Assembly (NCBI GenBank): GCA_039621445.1
Contig: CP154956.1
Coordinates: 56,555,220-56,619,219 of the forward strand
Reading direction: 5' to 3'
DNA from: Euglena gracilis
Taxonomy: Eukaryota; Euglenida; Euglenophyceae; Euglenales
DNA length: 64,000 nt
Position 1 is the first letter of the stretch; every line of letters begins with the position of its first letter. The translations under genes and the position numbers were made by a program. Of the stretch, positions 13,301 to 22,836 are shown one piece after another. Under the pieces are notes generated by a model that ran no database searches, was not told the origin of the DNA, and saw only the letters and a program-made list of their open reading frames with translations.

Positions 13301-14343
13301 CAGGCCGGCCCACTATGAGAGGGCTGGGGTCAATTTTCGTGAGCATTCCATGCAAAATTTGCCTTTCCATGCGCACCTCAATTCCCTTGAGTTTTTTTTT
13401 GCACAAGGTGTCAACTCAAAAAACGGGCCCGAAATCATCCCAGGCACAATACGCCAATTTGCGTCGGGTGCCAAAAAAGCGTGTATTTGTCAGGGTTGCC
13501 GATGAGTTGTGCTGTTTGTTTTGTCTTTTTAACCATGGCGACAATGCCTGTGTGCCTTTCGTACTAATCTTCCAATTACATGTGCCTGAAACTTCTTGGT
13601 AAATTTTGTTCACGATTCCTCGGCATGCACCTGTGAATGGATCAATGGTGCACAGGTGTTCACCAGTGAACAATTCACTGGTGCCGCAGTGTTCACCAGT
13701 GAACGGACCCTGATTCCTCCCGTGAGGAAGCCCGTGAACGGTCAACGGCTTTACGGAGTTTCCACACCACCTTTTAATGTTCAAATTTCTCTGTAGAAAT
13801 GTTGGATAGCTTGGAGGAGTTCGCGACAAGGGTTTCTGAAAATGTTCCGATAAAGCGAACTCTTTTCCAGGCTGGCCAAAATCAGATAGTTATTTTCAAA
13901 AATGAAAACGTTGAAGCAAGTTGATTGTGTATCCATTTCCCAAAATGCTCATTTGGTGGAACCCCCAACCGCAAACAATTCAGATAGCCCGCTTCCGATG
14001 GGGGGGGTCTACAGGTTGAGGGCAGAAATACAAAATAAACCCTCGTGGCCAAACAGAATGAACCTCCCTTGTCAATCAACCCGTTCAAACTTTGTCAAAC
14101 CAAGCCAATGTATTCCCGAAAATTTTTGTTGTGCATGGACCGGTCAAGGCGTTAGGCACAATTAAATGCAAATATACATTACTTTAACGTTCCCCTGGGA
14201 ACACACTTGCGAATGAGCAAGCCAAACTCTTTTTGACAACATCCGCAGAAATGAACTAATTCATCTCTTGTCCACGTTGGTTGAGCACAAGACTTGGGAA
14301 CTTTCTGCTCACTGGCAGCACTTGTACTCTCCTCAACCATCAT
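4254..14343 (-). CDS. Multi-FYVE zinc-finger protein gene (five exons, spliced)
   Basis: Five separated minus-strand exons assemble into three consecutive FYVE-type fingers. FYVE domains usually bind phosphatidylinositol 3-phosphate on endosomal membranes. Finger 1 spans exon 1 (WTRDELVHFCGCC) and exon 2 (HHCRYCG...VRICEYC). Finger 2 spans exon 2 (WQRDSEAKACEGC), exon 3 (YHCCYCG) and exon 4 (VRVCGVC). Finger 3 spans exon 4 (WQRNADHTDCNQC) and exon 5 (HHCRGCG...VCSDC). In each finger the Trp lies nine residues before the first Cys. Three acceptors (4395, 6959, 8574) fall at the identical point, just before the HHC box and in the same phase, which suggests the gene grew by exon duplication. Introns are about 5.6, 1.4, 1.4 and 0.9 kb and are filled with repeats. 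The exon 3-4 phase and the exon 4 donor are not resolved, so the gene may be partly decayed. The role is inferred from the family only. Confidence 0.7.
5295..5478 (-). CDS. FYVE gene exon 4
   Basis: The acceptor GAGGCATTTCAG ends at 5479. The exon reads LGYDKEHVRVCGVC (end of finger 2) then EWQRNADHTDCNQC (start of finger 3). No ordinary GT donor in the right phase is visible: an AG followed by GA at 5295-5294, or a GC donor at 5339-5338, are the in-phase options. Its entry phase also does not match the best (GTGAGT) donor of exon 3. Either non-canonical splicing or damage is possible. Confidence 0.6.
5820..6150. other. A-rich / TTTTTGC intronic stretch
   Basis: This lies within the exon 3-4 intron of the FYVE gene. 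It is a low-complexity mix of GCAAAAAA and TTTTTGCGCA motifs. No coding signal was found. Confidence 0.4.
6896..6959 (-). CDS. FYVE gene exon 3
   Basis: The acceptor TTTCTCTTCAG is followed by G-TAT-CAT-TGC, giving YHCCYCGKVFCEDCTRWYAKI and then a consensus GTGAGT donor (6895-6890). The exon is 64 nt: one leading base plus 21 codons. The usual RRHHCR patch is altered to KYHCCYC, so this finger may bind zinc but lacks two of the usual headgroup-contacting basic or histidine residues. Confidence 0.7.
7100..7775. repeat. Nested poly-C-ended elements inside FYVE intron 2
   Basis: Two or more copies of the AAATATAA / TTATATTTGGGG family lie head to tail in the exon 2-3 intron. The body sequence (GGCCTTCAATTGTGGCCAAATACC) matches the copy at 1.84 kb. 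A central hairpin CCGGCGC-TTTG-TGCCGG lies near 7476-7493. Confidence 0.6.
8353..8574 (-). CDS. FYVE gene exon 2
   Basis: The acceptor TTTGTTATCTCAG precedes G-CAT-CAC-TGT. The exon encodes HHCRYCGKVFCDEC, VRICEYC, then WQRDSEAKACEGC, and ends in codon fragment AA before a GTATGC donor at 8352. Length is 222 nt (1 + 73 codons + 2), so phase 2 is kept on both sides, making it a symmetric and duplicable exon. It links the end of finger 1 to the start of finger 2. Confidence 0.75.
9335..9656. repeat. Poly-C/G-ended element copy next to repeat copy A
   Basis: It carries TATTCGGACGGAAATTCAAG, ATATTTGG-rich ends and a CCGGCTTCGCGCCGG hairpin (about 9577-9592), matching the 7.4-7.7 kb elements in inverted orientation. 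Its 3' end abuts the GTCGCTGAG terminus of copy A. Confidence 0.55.
9657..11171 (+). repeat. GTCGCTGAG repeat family, copy A
   Basis: It starts with a hairpin terminus (GCTGAGCTCTTATC, then TAAGAGCGAAGC) and ends ...AGAGCTCAGCTCTACGTCA...CCTGGT. The inner ends share GCTGAGCTCTT in inverted orientation. The body contains forward and inverted copies of a GCCCGAGATACGGCC motif and two AAAATCGAAAAAA / GACCTCCCGGACC units of about 163 bp. It is joined directly to copy B, with CCTGGT shared at the junction. No protein is recognisable. Confidence 0.75.
11170..12672 (+). repeat. GTCGCTGAG repeat family, copy B with 163-bp tandem units
   Basis: It is nearly identical to copies C (41.1 kb) and D (59.9 kb). 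The 3' half is a tandem array of 163-bp units (equivalent positions 12058, 12221, 12384), each with a run of TCGAAAAAA, then GGCCTCCCGGACCCAG and GCGCCCCGTTTTGGGCCGCC. It ends GAGCTCAGCACTATTC...CCTGGT. Open frames follow the unit and are not genes. Confidence 0.8.
12840..13750 (+). pseudogene. Recombinase-cassette relict A (exon fragment plus terminal hairpins)
   Basis: 12840-12942 and 13318-13510 together match the intron and second exon of cassette C (47.86-48.06 kb): the shared GAGAGGGCTGG...CAATTTTCGTG...CATGC segment is followed by a TTTTTT..CAAG acceptor and GV-NSKNGPEI against VSDRNGPP. Downstream, 13640-13740 holds repeated CACCAGTGAACAATTCACTGGTG-type palindromes like the ends of other cassettes. 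The relict is interrupted by a 375-bp hAT-like MITE. No intact frame remains. Confidence 0.5.
12943..13317. mobile_element. 375-bp hAT-like MITE with perfect 8-bp target duplication
   Basis: Terminal inverted repeats CATAGTGGGC / GCCCACTATG are flanked by the direct repeat AGAGGGCT (12935-12942 and 13318-13325). An 8-bp duplication is the hAT signature. The inside is A/T-rich and has no transposase. Removing it restores the GAGAGGGCTGG sequence found uninterrupted in cassette C at about 47.92 kb. Partial relatives occur at 37.84, 46.09 and 50.45 kb. Confidence 0.85.
14207..14343 (-). CDS. FYVE gene exon 1 (probable start)
   Basis: The start is placed at the first of two ATGs (14343). MMVEESTSAASEQ is followed by WTRDELVHFCGCCQKEFGLLIR and the codon fragment AA before a GTGTGT donor (14206). 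Joined to exon 2 in the same phase it restores the F-x4-R-K-H-H-C pattern of a FYVE finger. The frame is open upstream and a possible acceptor (ATTTATTTGCAG) lies about 20 bp before the ATG, so an additional 5' exon is possible. Confidence 0.65.
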
Positions 14344-14599
14344 ATTACAAAAAAGAGCTGCAAATAAATGGCTGGGGAGGCATGCTATGGAGCACTGGCT
14401 GGACAAAGCAACGCCAACAAGAAGAGTCCAAAAAAGCAAAAAAAATCCTTTATTTGAGGTCAATTCACCAAATTTGAATTTTTATGTGAATCAATTCTAG
14501 TTCAGTTGAGTTTTGTGCAAAGCAGAAAACATTGGGTCAAAGCAGACTAGGCACGCTGTTTGTAACAGGTTTCAACAAAAATTATCGGACAAATGTTTT

Positions 14600-15345
14600 T
14601 GATTGATTTTCTTTTGGGGACCCAAGCATAGGCGCGCACCACGGCGCCTTCCCGACCTGAAAGATAACCAAAAAGGACAAGTTCACATTTCCCCCAAAAA
14701 GCCAAAATTTGGCCCATGCCTGAGCAAAACCGTGTGTTGCCCCGAAACTACATTAAATTTCCGTTGGATTCCTTCAAACTTTTGGAGGTCTCAAATTCGG
14801 GTGACGGGGGGGGTCATAGCGTCTGCCAAACAGACATTTGAGCTTTGTGCAGGGAAATTTCAAATGGGAAAGCACAACACCTACAGAAAAAATACCGTTT
14901 TCTCAACATTGCACCCAACATTCGTCATCAAGCCTTTTAGTGAAAAGTCCCCCCTAAGCTATCGGCACTGTGGGGGGACTGTATGTCGTATGTATGCCCC
15001 CCTACGCCTGCATTCCGGTCCTTTGCTATATTTCAACTTGTCTTTGGGGTAACGCGGGCTGTACAGCAATCCTCGCAACCCTACGGTGGTGGGGAGGGCG
15101 ACCCCCCCCCCACACCACTCTGCCCCCTACCCCCCAGCAAACCTTCCTGTATTTGCGGGGGTGGTCGCCAGGCTGACAGGTCCACGCCTCCACCTTCTCA
15201 TCCAATGTCCACTTCAGCTCAGCTCACTGCTGGGCCGCCCGCTCCAGCTCGCTGTCGTTGCACAGCTATGGCCTCGAGCTCCTTGTGCTCCTACTGCGGA
15301 GGGTGACACCCGGAAAACTAAACTCCAATAAAATTCGTCAACTTT
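14600..15345. other. Intergenic, no gene recognised
   Basis: Mixed sequence upstream of the FYVE gene start. C-rich open frames around 14970-15330 have no domain. Nothing else is supported. Confidence 0.35.
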
Positions 15346-15439
15346 AATGCAAAAGGGTCCATTTCAGCCTATTTTCTCATTTTTTTCATTACCGTCTCGT
15401 TGCCCTCCAACAGCCTTCCAAGCATGTTTTTTTCATCTT

Positions 15440-15660
15440 GCCACCTGTCATTGGTGTCACAAGGGGGGGGGGTCGCCCCCCCCCCCCCGGGATTTTGGGG
15501 ATAAACTTTTTTTGCCCCAAAAACGTCCAAAAAAGTTGAACATCCAAAAAAGTTGCCAAAAATGATCCCTTTTGGGCTGAATGCGAATAGCTCGGGGGGG
15601 GCCTGGGTCCCCTCCCCCCCAAGCTGTTCCCTCCCCCCCCCCCGCACTATTCCCATTGGG
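15440..15660. repeat. C/G-tract repeat with CACAAGGGGGG end
   Basis: A GGTGTCACAAGGGGGG...CCCCGGGATTTTGG segment matches 46.34-46.40 kb. It is bounded by long C runs. No coding signal is seen. Confidence 0.45.
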
Positions 15661-15699
15661 CCGTAAAGGGTCCCGGGGACGGGCTCGGGGGGTACTCAC

Positions 15700-15981
15700 C
15701 AAATTGCCCAGGAATGAAAAGTTTCCATTTTTGCGCTGAAAATTTTGTATTTTTGCCCAACTCTCCCCACAAACACAAGTGCAATTCCTAGCAAAGGCAC
15801 CTTCAATGAAACTGCTTCCTAATAAACCTTGCAGATGTGCCAAATATTTTTCAGCATCATGAATCAACCAATCAAACGAATCTTGCCAACTTGCCAAGAA
15901 CCGCCGTCCGGCGCCAATAGGGGATGGTTCACCATTGGAAGAGGGCAAGGCACCAGCCTTTGGCCTGAAAAACTTGTCCAT
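15700..15981 (-). CDS. hAT-type transposase N-terminal exon (TTF-like zinc-finger start)
   Basis: An ATG at 15981 opens a 94-codon frame that ends exactly at a consensus GTGAGT donor (15699). It starts MDKFFRPK, followed at residues 26-41 by GRRFLASWQDSFDWLI and at 67-75 by CTCVCGESW. The W-x4-F-x-W-L then C-x-C layout is typical of the N-terminal region of hAT-derived proteins with TTF-type fingers. The matching next domain is found at 16.6 kb on the opposite strand, so the gene appears broken by inversion or the exons come from different copies. Function is inferred from the family; the evidence is motif spacing only. Confidence 0.55.
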
Positions 15982-16599
15982 GTTCGATCTATGTTCACAA
16001 AAAATAGTCACCCTCCGCGTCCCAGATTTTCGCCGGGCACATTTTTTTCGTCGTCCAAAGGAAAAATACACACAAATCTGAGTGACGTCAAAGAAAACGT
16101 GTGGGGGGCGACCCGTGTCCCCCCCGCGTCCCCCCCCCCCCGCGTCTCGAACCACCTCCAAGCATTAGTGTTTGCCGCAACTCGGCATTAACCCTACTGA
16201 ACGTGTCGGTCAACCGCTTAGCCCTGTCAAGTCCCCCCCAAACTTCCTGGCCTCTCCCATGGCAAAGGCATTTTCTTCCCACAAACTTCTCGTCCAACAC
16301 CCCACCCGTGTGCTGTCCTACATCTCGAACTTCTCAGTCAACCACCGCTGTCTCTGTCATGTTCTACGCCTCAGAACTTCTCGGTCAACCCGGCAGCCAT
16401 TTTATGTTCTCCCTCCTGAACGTGTCGGTCAACCCCTCAGCCATGTCAAGTTCCCCCCTTGAAATTCCTGGCCAACACCATAGCCCAGTCATGTTCGACC
16501 CCCACCCGGGTGGTTCCAGGGGGGGGGGACACGGGGGGACAACCCCTTGCAACATCGTCCCATCACATTTCTGCCAAGTAAGCACTTGTTGAGAATGGT

Positions 16600-16870
16600 T
16601 TCAAAAATTGGAAGAAAGCAGTTCAAAGATTCAAGGAGCACAAAGTGAATGTGTTTCATTGTGTCGCAGCTCAAGGGCTTGCTTTGAGGCACCAAGTCCC
16701 GGTCATTTTAGTCATGTCCAATGCAAAGGCTTTGGCCATGAAAGACGCCAGGGTTGCTTTGAAAGACATTTTTCAACAACACCTTGCTGCACAGGGGATC
16801 CCTTCCAATGTGAATTTTCAAAATGAAAAAATGAAGCAATCAATTTACTGTACCCCGTGGCTTGGCGATT
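16600..16870 (+). pseudogene. hAT-type transposase exon fragment (TTF/DUF4371 junction)
   Basis: The plus frame reads GFKNWKKAVQRFKEHKVNVFH, then QGLALRHQVPV and KDIFQQHLAAQGIP. The G-F-x-N-W-K-x-A, then F-x-x-H-x5-H pattern is the end of the TTF-type finger in hAT proteins, just before the DUF4371 region. It lies 0.6 kb from an N-terminal hAT exon on the minus strand. A stop lies just upstream, so an acceptor near 16570-16595 would be needed. It is likely non-functional. Confidence 0.45.
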
Positions 16871-16914
16871 TTTTTTTGGCGGTCGCCCGAGGTCCAAACT
16901 GGGCATTTTTTCTG

Positions 16915-17110
16915 ATACGAAAACTGTGTTCAGCACGCCGGTTTGGGCATGAAACTGTGTTTCAGAACGCCGGTTTGGACTGCCACCCGAACCAGCGTTC
17001 TGAATCACGGTTTCATGCGTTCTGAATCACGGTTTCATGCCCGAACCAGCGTTCTGAACACAGTTTTGTTGAAACCGAACCGGCGTTCAAGGAATCACGG
17101 CCAGTTTCGT
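16915..17110. repeat. Inverted/direct repeat cluster of cassette-terminus type
   Basis: Repeated GTTTCATGC, CCGAACCAGCGTTCTGA and AACGCCGGTTTGG segments alternate in both orientations, giving a compound hairpin. The same sequence occurs at 54775-54840. It resembles the ends of the recombinase cassettes, but no cassette gene is adjacent. Confidence 0.55.
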
Positions 17111-17539
17111 CCAAAATACCCATTTTTGAACATTTTTGAGCATTTTTGACCTCTTTGGGCCCATGGCCATGTCTATCGGCCGATTGAAGCCTGGTGCCAT
17201 GTTACCCATCAATTGAAAACTCTTTTCAAGGGCTTTTGACAGATGGCCACATGATTGCCATACATATGGCCACATACAGCCATAATGCACACAGCACTTA
17301 TTTTCATCGATTGTGTATTCCAAAATTTGACATCTTAATTTTTGAAATTTGTGAAATTGTCTAATTTTTTTTCGCTCTCACATCGGAAATCCCCGGTAGG
17401 GGTTCAAGTTTCACGCCAACATCTACGAGATCAAGAGATCAATCAAGCGAAGATCAATCAATTGAGTTCAAGATCAGTCAAGACATCAAGGAACAAGTCA
17501 AGGAATCAGATCAAGACCTCAAAAGGTTGAGGGATGCAG

Positions 17540-19415
17540 CCAGGCGGAGCAAAGAGGCAGCAGAGTGAATCAAGTGCGGCATTAAGCCCTGCTGTAGGTG
17601 CAGTTTTCCTGGAGTTCGTACGAGGCCGACCACAACCGCCACAGCAGCCGTACCAAAGCCGAAAGCACAACCAAGAAGGGCGTCCCCAAGGGAAGGGGAG
17701 GGAAGGGCACAGAAGGAGTGCCCGCGGCAATCGGACGCCACAATGAAGGAAGACAAGAAGAAGAGATGGCGTCAGATGAGGAGGAAGAAGAAGAGGGACC
17801 ACCAACAGCCCTCACCTGCCCCTTCCCATCGTGCCCAGATTCCCTCACCACCAAATCCTGCAAAGCACCGGTGTCACATCTGGCTGCGCGCCACGTGTCG
17901 CACGGACAAGTGGTGCCGCCGGCAGTCCTCCAAATGCTCAGGGTCCGGGTGTGCACAGGCCCCTGCCGCTCACTCGTGCACCAAAGCAAGAGGCGTAGGA
18001 ATTGCCAGGCCGCACCACAAGGCCACGACACGACCACAGAGGCCATACGGGGCCCCGTGCTCCTCATCCCACCAAGGGATGCAGCCGCAGCGCAGCCAGG
18101 GACACCATCCACAAGCCCGTGCCCACAAATGCTGCCAACATTCGATGAGGTGCTCGTATCGTATGTGCCCACGGTGAGACACATCCCGGCAATGTGTCGA
18201 ACCGCCATCTCCCAAGAACTAGCACACCCGGCGAGGGAGGTGGCGGTCCCAGTGCCGACGTGGGAGGCGCACCACCATCTCATGTGCTTCCCAAAGCCGG
18301 TCTTGTGTTCATCAGGCTGGGGTGGGAGCAAGCACCAGCGGCAGGCAGCACATGACATGGACCAGCGACTGCGCCTCTTTCAACAGGGCCAGCTGCGAAC
18401 CCTGTGGGCGGAGGCGAAAGCGCATGCACAACGAACCCCCATTGGATCAACCGGCACGCACGAGGGCGCAGGCAAAGCGGGAGGAGGAAGGGGGAATGCC
18501 ACCATCCCAGGTTGGGAAGATTAGGGCATTGGTGGAGGAAGGCGCGCTGTCCAAGGGTCCAAGCAGGCTTGGGCTGTCGTCGTATCCTTCCCCCCGGGGT
18601 CCGTAGGCGGACCATTTGGGTTGCGCCCAATCCACCTGAGTGAGTGTTGCCGAAAGCTTGGGCCAGGGAGGCCCCTTGTCCAAGCACTAGCTTGCCAGCT
18701 TGCCAACTTGCTGCGACGGCCCTCACCACAACATTCCCAAAGAGTGTGAGAGAAGTGCTATGCGCCTCCACGCTCATCCCCCTCCGCAAGAAGGATGGAG
18801 GGGTGCGGCCCATTGCCGTCGGGGACACACTCCGGTGAGTAGTGGGGAAGTGTCTCCTCCATTCTGAGGCGGTGAAGGTGGAGTTGACCGCCCTGCAGCC
18901 ACGACAGTGTGGGCGCAATGCCGCCGAAATGGTGGGCATGGGCTTGCAACGCTACGTCCAGTCAAGCCACCTAACAATGACTACATGGTGTTGCAGGTTG
19001 ATGTGCGCAATGCCTTCAGCTCCATCAGCAGGGGGATGCTTGGCCAAGGTGCCCACAGCGTACAACTGGTTGCGCTTTCACTACAGTGGACCAAGTCCGC
19101 TGTTCTGCCAAGGGCGCTTCCTGTGCACTAGCCAGATTGGAGTGCATCAAGGCAACGCATGCGGGCCCTTGTGCTTTGCACTGGGCTTGGACAACACCCT
19201 CGACCAGTGCATTGCCCGGGACCTGGCGTGGGAGTCTTGGACATCGATGATGGACACATCGTGGGAAAACCAGCAGTGGTGCTCGCCCGCCTCCACGACC
19301 TCAACACGGTCCTCAAGGGGGCGGGCCTCCACCTCAACATGGCCAAGTGCAAGCTTTGGGGACCTGGGATGCAAAGGATCGATCAGGCTGAGAGAAAAAA
19401 TGTCAGTAAAATTTG
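17540..19415 (+). pseudogene. Non-LTR-type retrotransposon relict with reverse-transcriptase motifs
   Basis: Four overlapping plus-strand frames carry consecutive pieces of one protein. The N-terminal part (17598-18524) has an acidic stretch, a C2H2-like finger (CPFPSCPDS...HLAARH) and a linker with RLFQQGQLRTLWAEA. After a frameshift the RT begins: LIPLRKKDGGVRPIAVGDTL (18775-18838), VDVRNAFSSIS (motif A, about 18990-19030), GVHQGNACGPLCFALG (motif B, 19138-19190), DIDDGHIVG (motif C, about 19238-19265) and GLHLNMAKCKLW (about 19323-19360). Frames change at least three times and stops intervene, so it is dead. There is no endonuclease, poly-A tail or clear end. The exact family is not assigned. 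Confidence 0.75.
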
Positions 19416-19724
19416 ACTGTGCCAAAATTTGGTCCAATTTTTTTGACCTTCGTTTTTTTCACCCCACTCCTAAAAACTGCCAATTTTTAAACCTGAAATT
19501 TTTGAGATTTTTTTTGTGAAAAAAATGTGGGTTTCCATAAAAAAATCATGTCATTTTCAAAAATTCTCCCCTGCCAAAACCTTTTTCCTTTCAAAGTGAC
19601 TGGGCCACAATACCCTGACGGTTTGGCAGAAGACCACTTGGGGCGGCAAGTACCCGTGATTCCCTTTGGAGGACCAAAGGGCATCACGGCCTTGGCGTCC
19701 CAATTGATGTTCCGATGGGGGTGG

Positions 19725-19945
19725 GCCGGGTCACGGGGGGGTCACGGGGGGGGGGGGCGAGGGGGGGGGATACCGGGGGGGATATGGCCTCCTCTTCAAT
19801 GTTTCCGGCTTCCGCGACATTTGAAAAAAAAATACTGAAAGCAGTTGTGATTGAAGCACGTGCGTTTGCGGACCCCAAAATCGGGGGGTGTTCAAATCCG
19901 GGTCACGGGGGGGTCACGGGGGGGGTCACGGGGGGGGGGGGGAAC
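19725..19945. repeat. GGTCACGGGGGG tandem tracts
   Basis: Two tracts of GTCACGGGGGG units (19727-19762 and 19903-19941) flank about 140 bp of ordinary sequence. The same unit recurs at 32.2, 33.36, 34.44 and, as its complement, 44.27 kb. The runs of six or more G could form quadruplexes. Confidence 0.6.
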
Positions 19946-20154
19946 GGGGACGACACCCCCGATGGAGCATGGCGCAGCCGAAGAAGACACACCAAGGTGG
20001 GAATCACCAAAACCAAAAGGGCCACCGCAGAATTGCGAGGATGGCCAAAGACACGGGCCCTACAAGAGGTGCGGGAGGGCCTATCGGTGACACTCATGCG
20101 TCACGTGGCACAACAGCTTTCAGCCAAGAACCATGGTAAGTCCCAGCCACACAA

Positions 20155-20475
20155 TTTTTTACCGACCCCCGGCCCCGGGGGGGGGGGTCACTCCACTTTT
20201 TGAAAACCCAGTCAGTCACTTTTTTTTTGGGAAGCCAGTCAGTCACTACCCCCCCCCCCGGGGGGGGGGTCGGCCACTCAGAAAAACGGCCACTTTCCAG
20301 TCACTTTAGGCCATTTTAGGCAAAAAAAAATTCCCAGCGCCTTTGGCCTGTCACTCAAGCCACTTTTGCCCACCCCCGGCCGACCCCGGGGAGGGGGTCC
20401 GGGCCCAAAACCAGTCAGTCACCCTGAAAAAACCAGTCAGTCACCCCCCGGGGGGGGGGGACAATGCTTAAAAAA
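20155..20475. repeat. CAGTCAGTCAC / GGGGGTCGGCC repeat block
   Basis: CAGTCAGTCAC occurs four times among poly-C/poly-G palindromes. No coding signal was found. Confidence 0.5.
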
Positions 20476-20479
20476 TTGT

Positions 20480-21615
20480 CTGGTCCCAGACTCCACCACA
20501 GACCACACCCAAAGCAAGCAAAGCCAAGACCAAAGCAACCCAAAGCACAGAGGTTCACCAGGGAAACACCCCCCCACCAAAAGGCGGCCCACAAGCACAA
20601 AAAAAAATACCAAAAAAAAACAACGCCCACACGCCGGGCCAAAGGCATCCGCCAAAACGACGAAGGAGGGGAGTGGAGCCGGCAAAAGCAACACACACAA
20701 AGGGTAGCCCGCCCGCCCTAGACTCCATAAAGCGAGACGAAGAGAGCACGCGCGACCCAAAAAGCCGGCTACAACCCCTCAAATATTTTTTTGTGAAATC
20801 CCACACCTCAGGTGCCATACAGCATATCAATCCCCAAGACCTTTCGCTTGGCACCCTCAGAACTCAGACACACTGCACAACGCCCCGAAAATCGCCGATA
20901 GCATGTTTTGAGCCTTTTCGCAAATTCCAAATTCCACTGTTCACCTGCCATGTTGCCCCTTGATCGATAGCTCTTCTCAAGGGCTTTCAGCAGATGGCCT
21001 TAGATTTTAGCCGTGCTGCATGGTATTCTATTTCAGAAATTCCCCAAATTTGATTTCTCCAAATTCTTGCACAAAACATCCCAATTTCTAGCCAAATACC
21101 AAATACTCCCCAAAACTGCTCAGATATGATTGCCACATGTCTACAAACCATTTTGGAAACTTTTTTGGCACGTTTTATTTTGGGTCCGAAGGCACCGGCT
21201 GCCGGCCGGTTCGGGCTTGGGCGTGAAGCCAGAGCCCTAATACACGGTGTCAGAAAATATTCTCCACAACAGTTGTGAAGGGTGTCAGATTTTGGCCGTT
21301 TTTTGGGGGGGGTTGGGTATGATAGAAATAGTTTTTTCTTGGTGATTTGTTATCATGTTGCAAAGGAGTCAAACTTTGGGCAACTTCTGAATGTCAGAAG
21401 AGGAGACATCCCTCAGTTGGATGAGTGGCTGCATGGAGGCTAGTCGAGTTCGGGTCCCAAAACCCTCCCCCCCTTGTCTGGTTGAGTTCGAGAGTGCAAG
21501 CACAAAGTTGAATGCTGATGCTTTTGAGTCTGGCCAGTGTGCCCAAGAGTTTTGTGAGGCCACACAACACGAAAGAGACTATGGGAAGGGACAGAATGCA
21601 CCTTTGGAGCAATAG
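20480..21615. other. No gene recognised; contains a cassette-end fragment
   Basis: Mixed sequence. 21205-21245 holds GGTTCGGGCTTGGGCGTGAAG...CCAGAGCC, a close match to the terminal repeat of cassette D. The flanking TTTGACAGATGGCC...GAAAAG segments also recur near 17.2, 49.85 and 50.35 kb. No exon can be supported. Confidence 0.4.
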
Positions 21616-21617
21616 CT

Positions 21618-22430
21618 TGGGAATATCATTGCATTTGCCCCCAACTAAATGCTACGATGATTGCTCACGCACAGAAAGCGCAACCGCCAGCAAGGCATGC
21701 TGTGCGTTGCCAAGTGTGGCATTGTAGGCAAGCGGTGGTTGTGGGAACATCAACGTGTTTGCCCCCCCTTCTAAACACGTCGATGGCAAGCGCGCCGAAG
21801 GGGATGGTCACACAACAAGCACGCTCTAGAAGGCTCACAAAACACAGCGGAGGCCGATCGGGATTACCCCCTTCCACAGCATCCGCAACTGCGAGGTCGG
21901 TCTCCACACCACCCTCCATGCCCGGCGCAACCTGTTCCAACGCGGCCAACGCAGCATTGGGGACCACGGCCTGGCGTCACACCCACAACTTGAAGCTGCG
22001 GTTGACGTACACGTCCATGACTTGGCACAAAGCACCCGCCATGGACAAGGACGACACTGCCAGCCGGTGAAAATCCCCCCCAAAAGAAGAAAAACCAGTA
22101 GCCATCCCTGGATGGGAATGAACAAAACGTCCGTGTTGCGGCCTCGAAGCTAGTCAAGCACATGAGCGTCGCGATGGACAGCATAGAGGTCCACAACTAC
22201 AACCGCCTTCTCTGTATTACTGTCCGTTTCACCCAATCAAAGCGGACACTATGAGGCTAGGCGCGCCGCTCGGGAAGGGGCGGTCTGGCCCCCCACCGCG
22301 CGGCCGCTCGCCGCCCCCCCCCTCGACCCCCCCTCCCCCCATCCTAGCATGCCCAAGAAAAAAGCATTTTTTGAGCAAAAAATGGCCCGAAAAAGGCCAA
22401 AAATGACCACTTTTTGGACACAAAACGGAC
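21618..22430. repeat. 0.8-kb dispersed repeat, uninterrupted copy
   Basis: Two-part homology to 26860-27320 and 28672-29190 shows this copy is intact while the other is split. It includes AACACGTCGATGGCAA, ATTACCCCCTTCCACAGC and GACACTGCCAGCCGGTGAAA. The frame near its end (VKHMSVAMDSIEVHNYN) is kept in both copies and may be an old exon. No domain is recognised. Confidence 0.65.
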
Positions 22431-22433
22431 CGC

Positions 22434-22482
22434 GCGGGGTCCGAGGGCGGCCGCGCGGCCGCCCTCGGACCCCCTCCCCCCC
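22434..22482. repeat. GC palindrome
   Basis: GGGTCCGAGGGCGGCCGCG and its inverse form a perfect hairpin with arms of about 18 bp centred at about 22457. Confidence 0.7.
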
Positions 22483-22499
22483 TCCTGGTTTTTTGCCTG

Positions 22500-22690
22500 T
22501 GGGGGGGGGGGTAGTGGGGGTCGACCATGGTCGGCCCACGGTCGCCCTCGGTCGTGGGGGGGTCAACCGAGAAGGTTGTGTGGGTCGACCGAGGGCGACC
22601 ATGGTCGACCCCCACCCAACAACCGGACCATCCCAATTTTTGCAAGGTTGGTCGCCCTAGGTCGACCAACACCCTACAACCGCCAGTGTT
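22500..22690. repeat. GGTCGACC / GGTCGCCC interlocking palindromes
   Basis: Multiple direct and inverted copies of GGTCGACC, CCATGGTCG and GGTCGCCCTCGGTCG form dense palindromic structure. No gene was found. Confidence 0.55.
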
Positions 22691-22836
22691 CGCGGGCCCC
22701 AAAAATAAAATAAAAAATGTTTTCTACCTGTATGGGGCGACGGCATTACAGTTGGGGTTTTTTGGGGACCCCCCCCCTCCCCCCCCCCCTGTACAGTTGG
22801 GATTTTCGGGACCCCCCCCCTGGTGCCGACCCCCCC

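Noticed and set aside
17582-18358. 258-codon minus-strand open frame
   Set aside because: It is antisense to the retroelement N-terminal region; the plus frame has the zinc-finger-like and RT-linked motifs.
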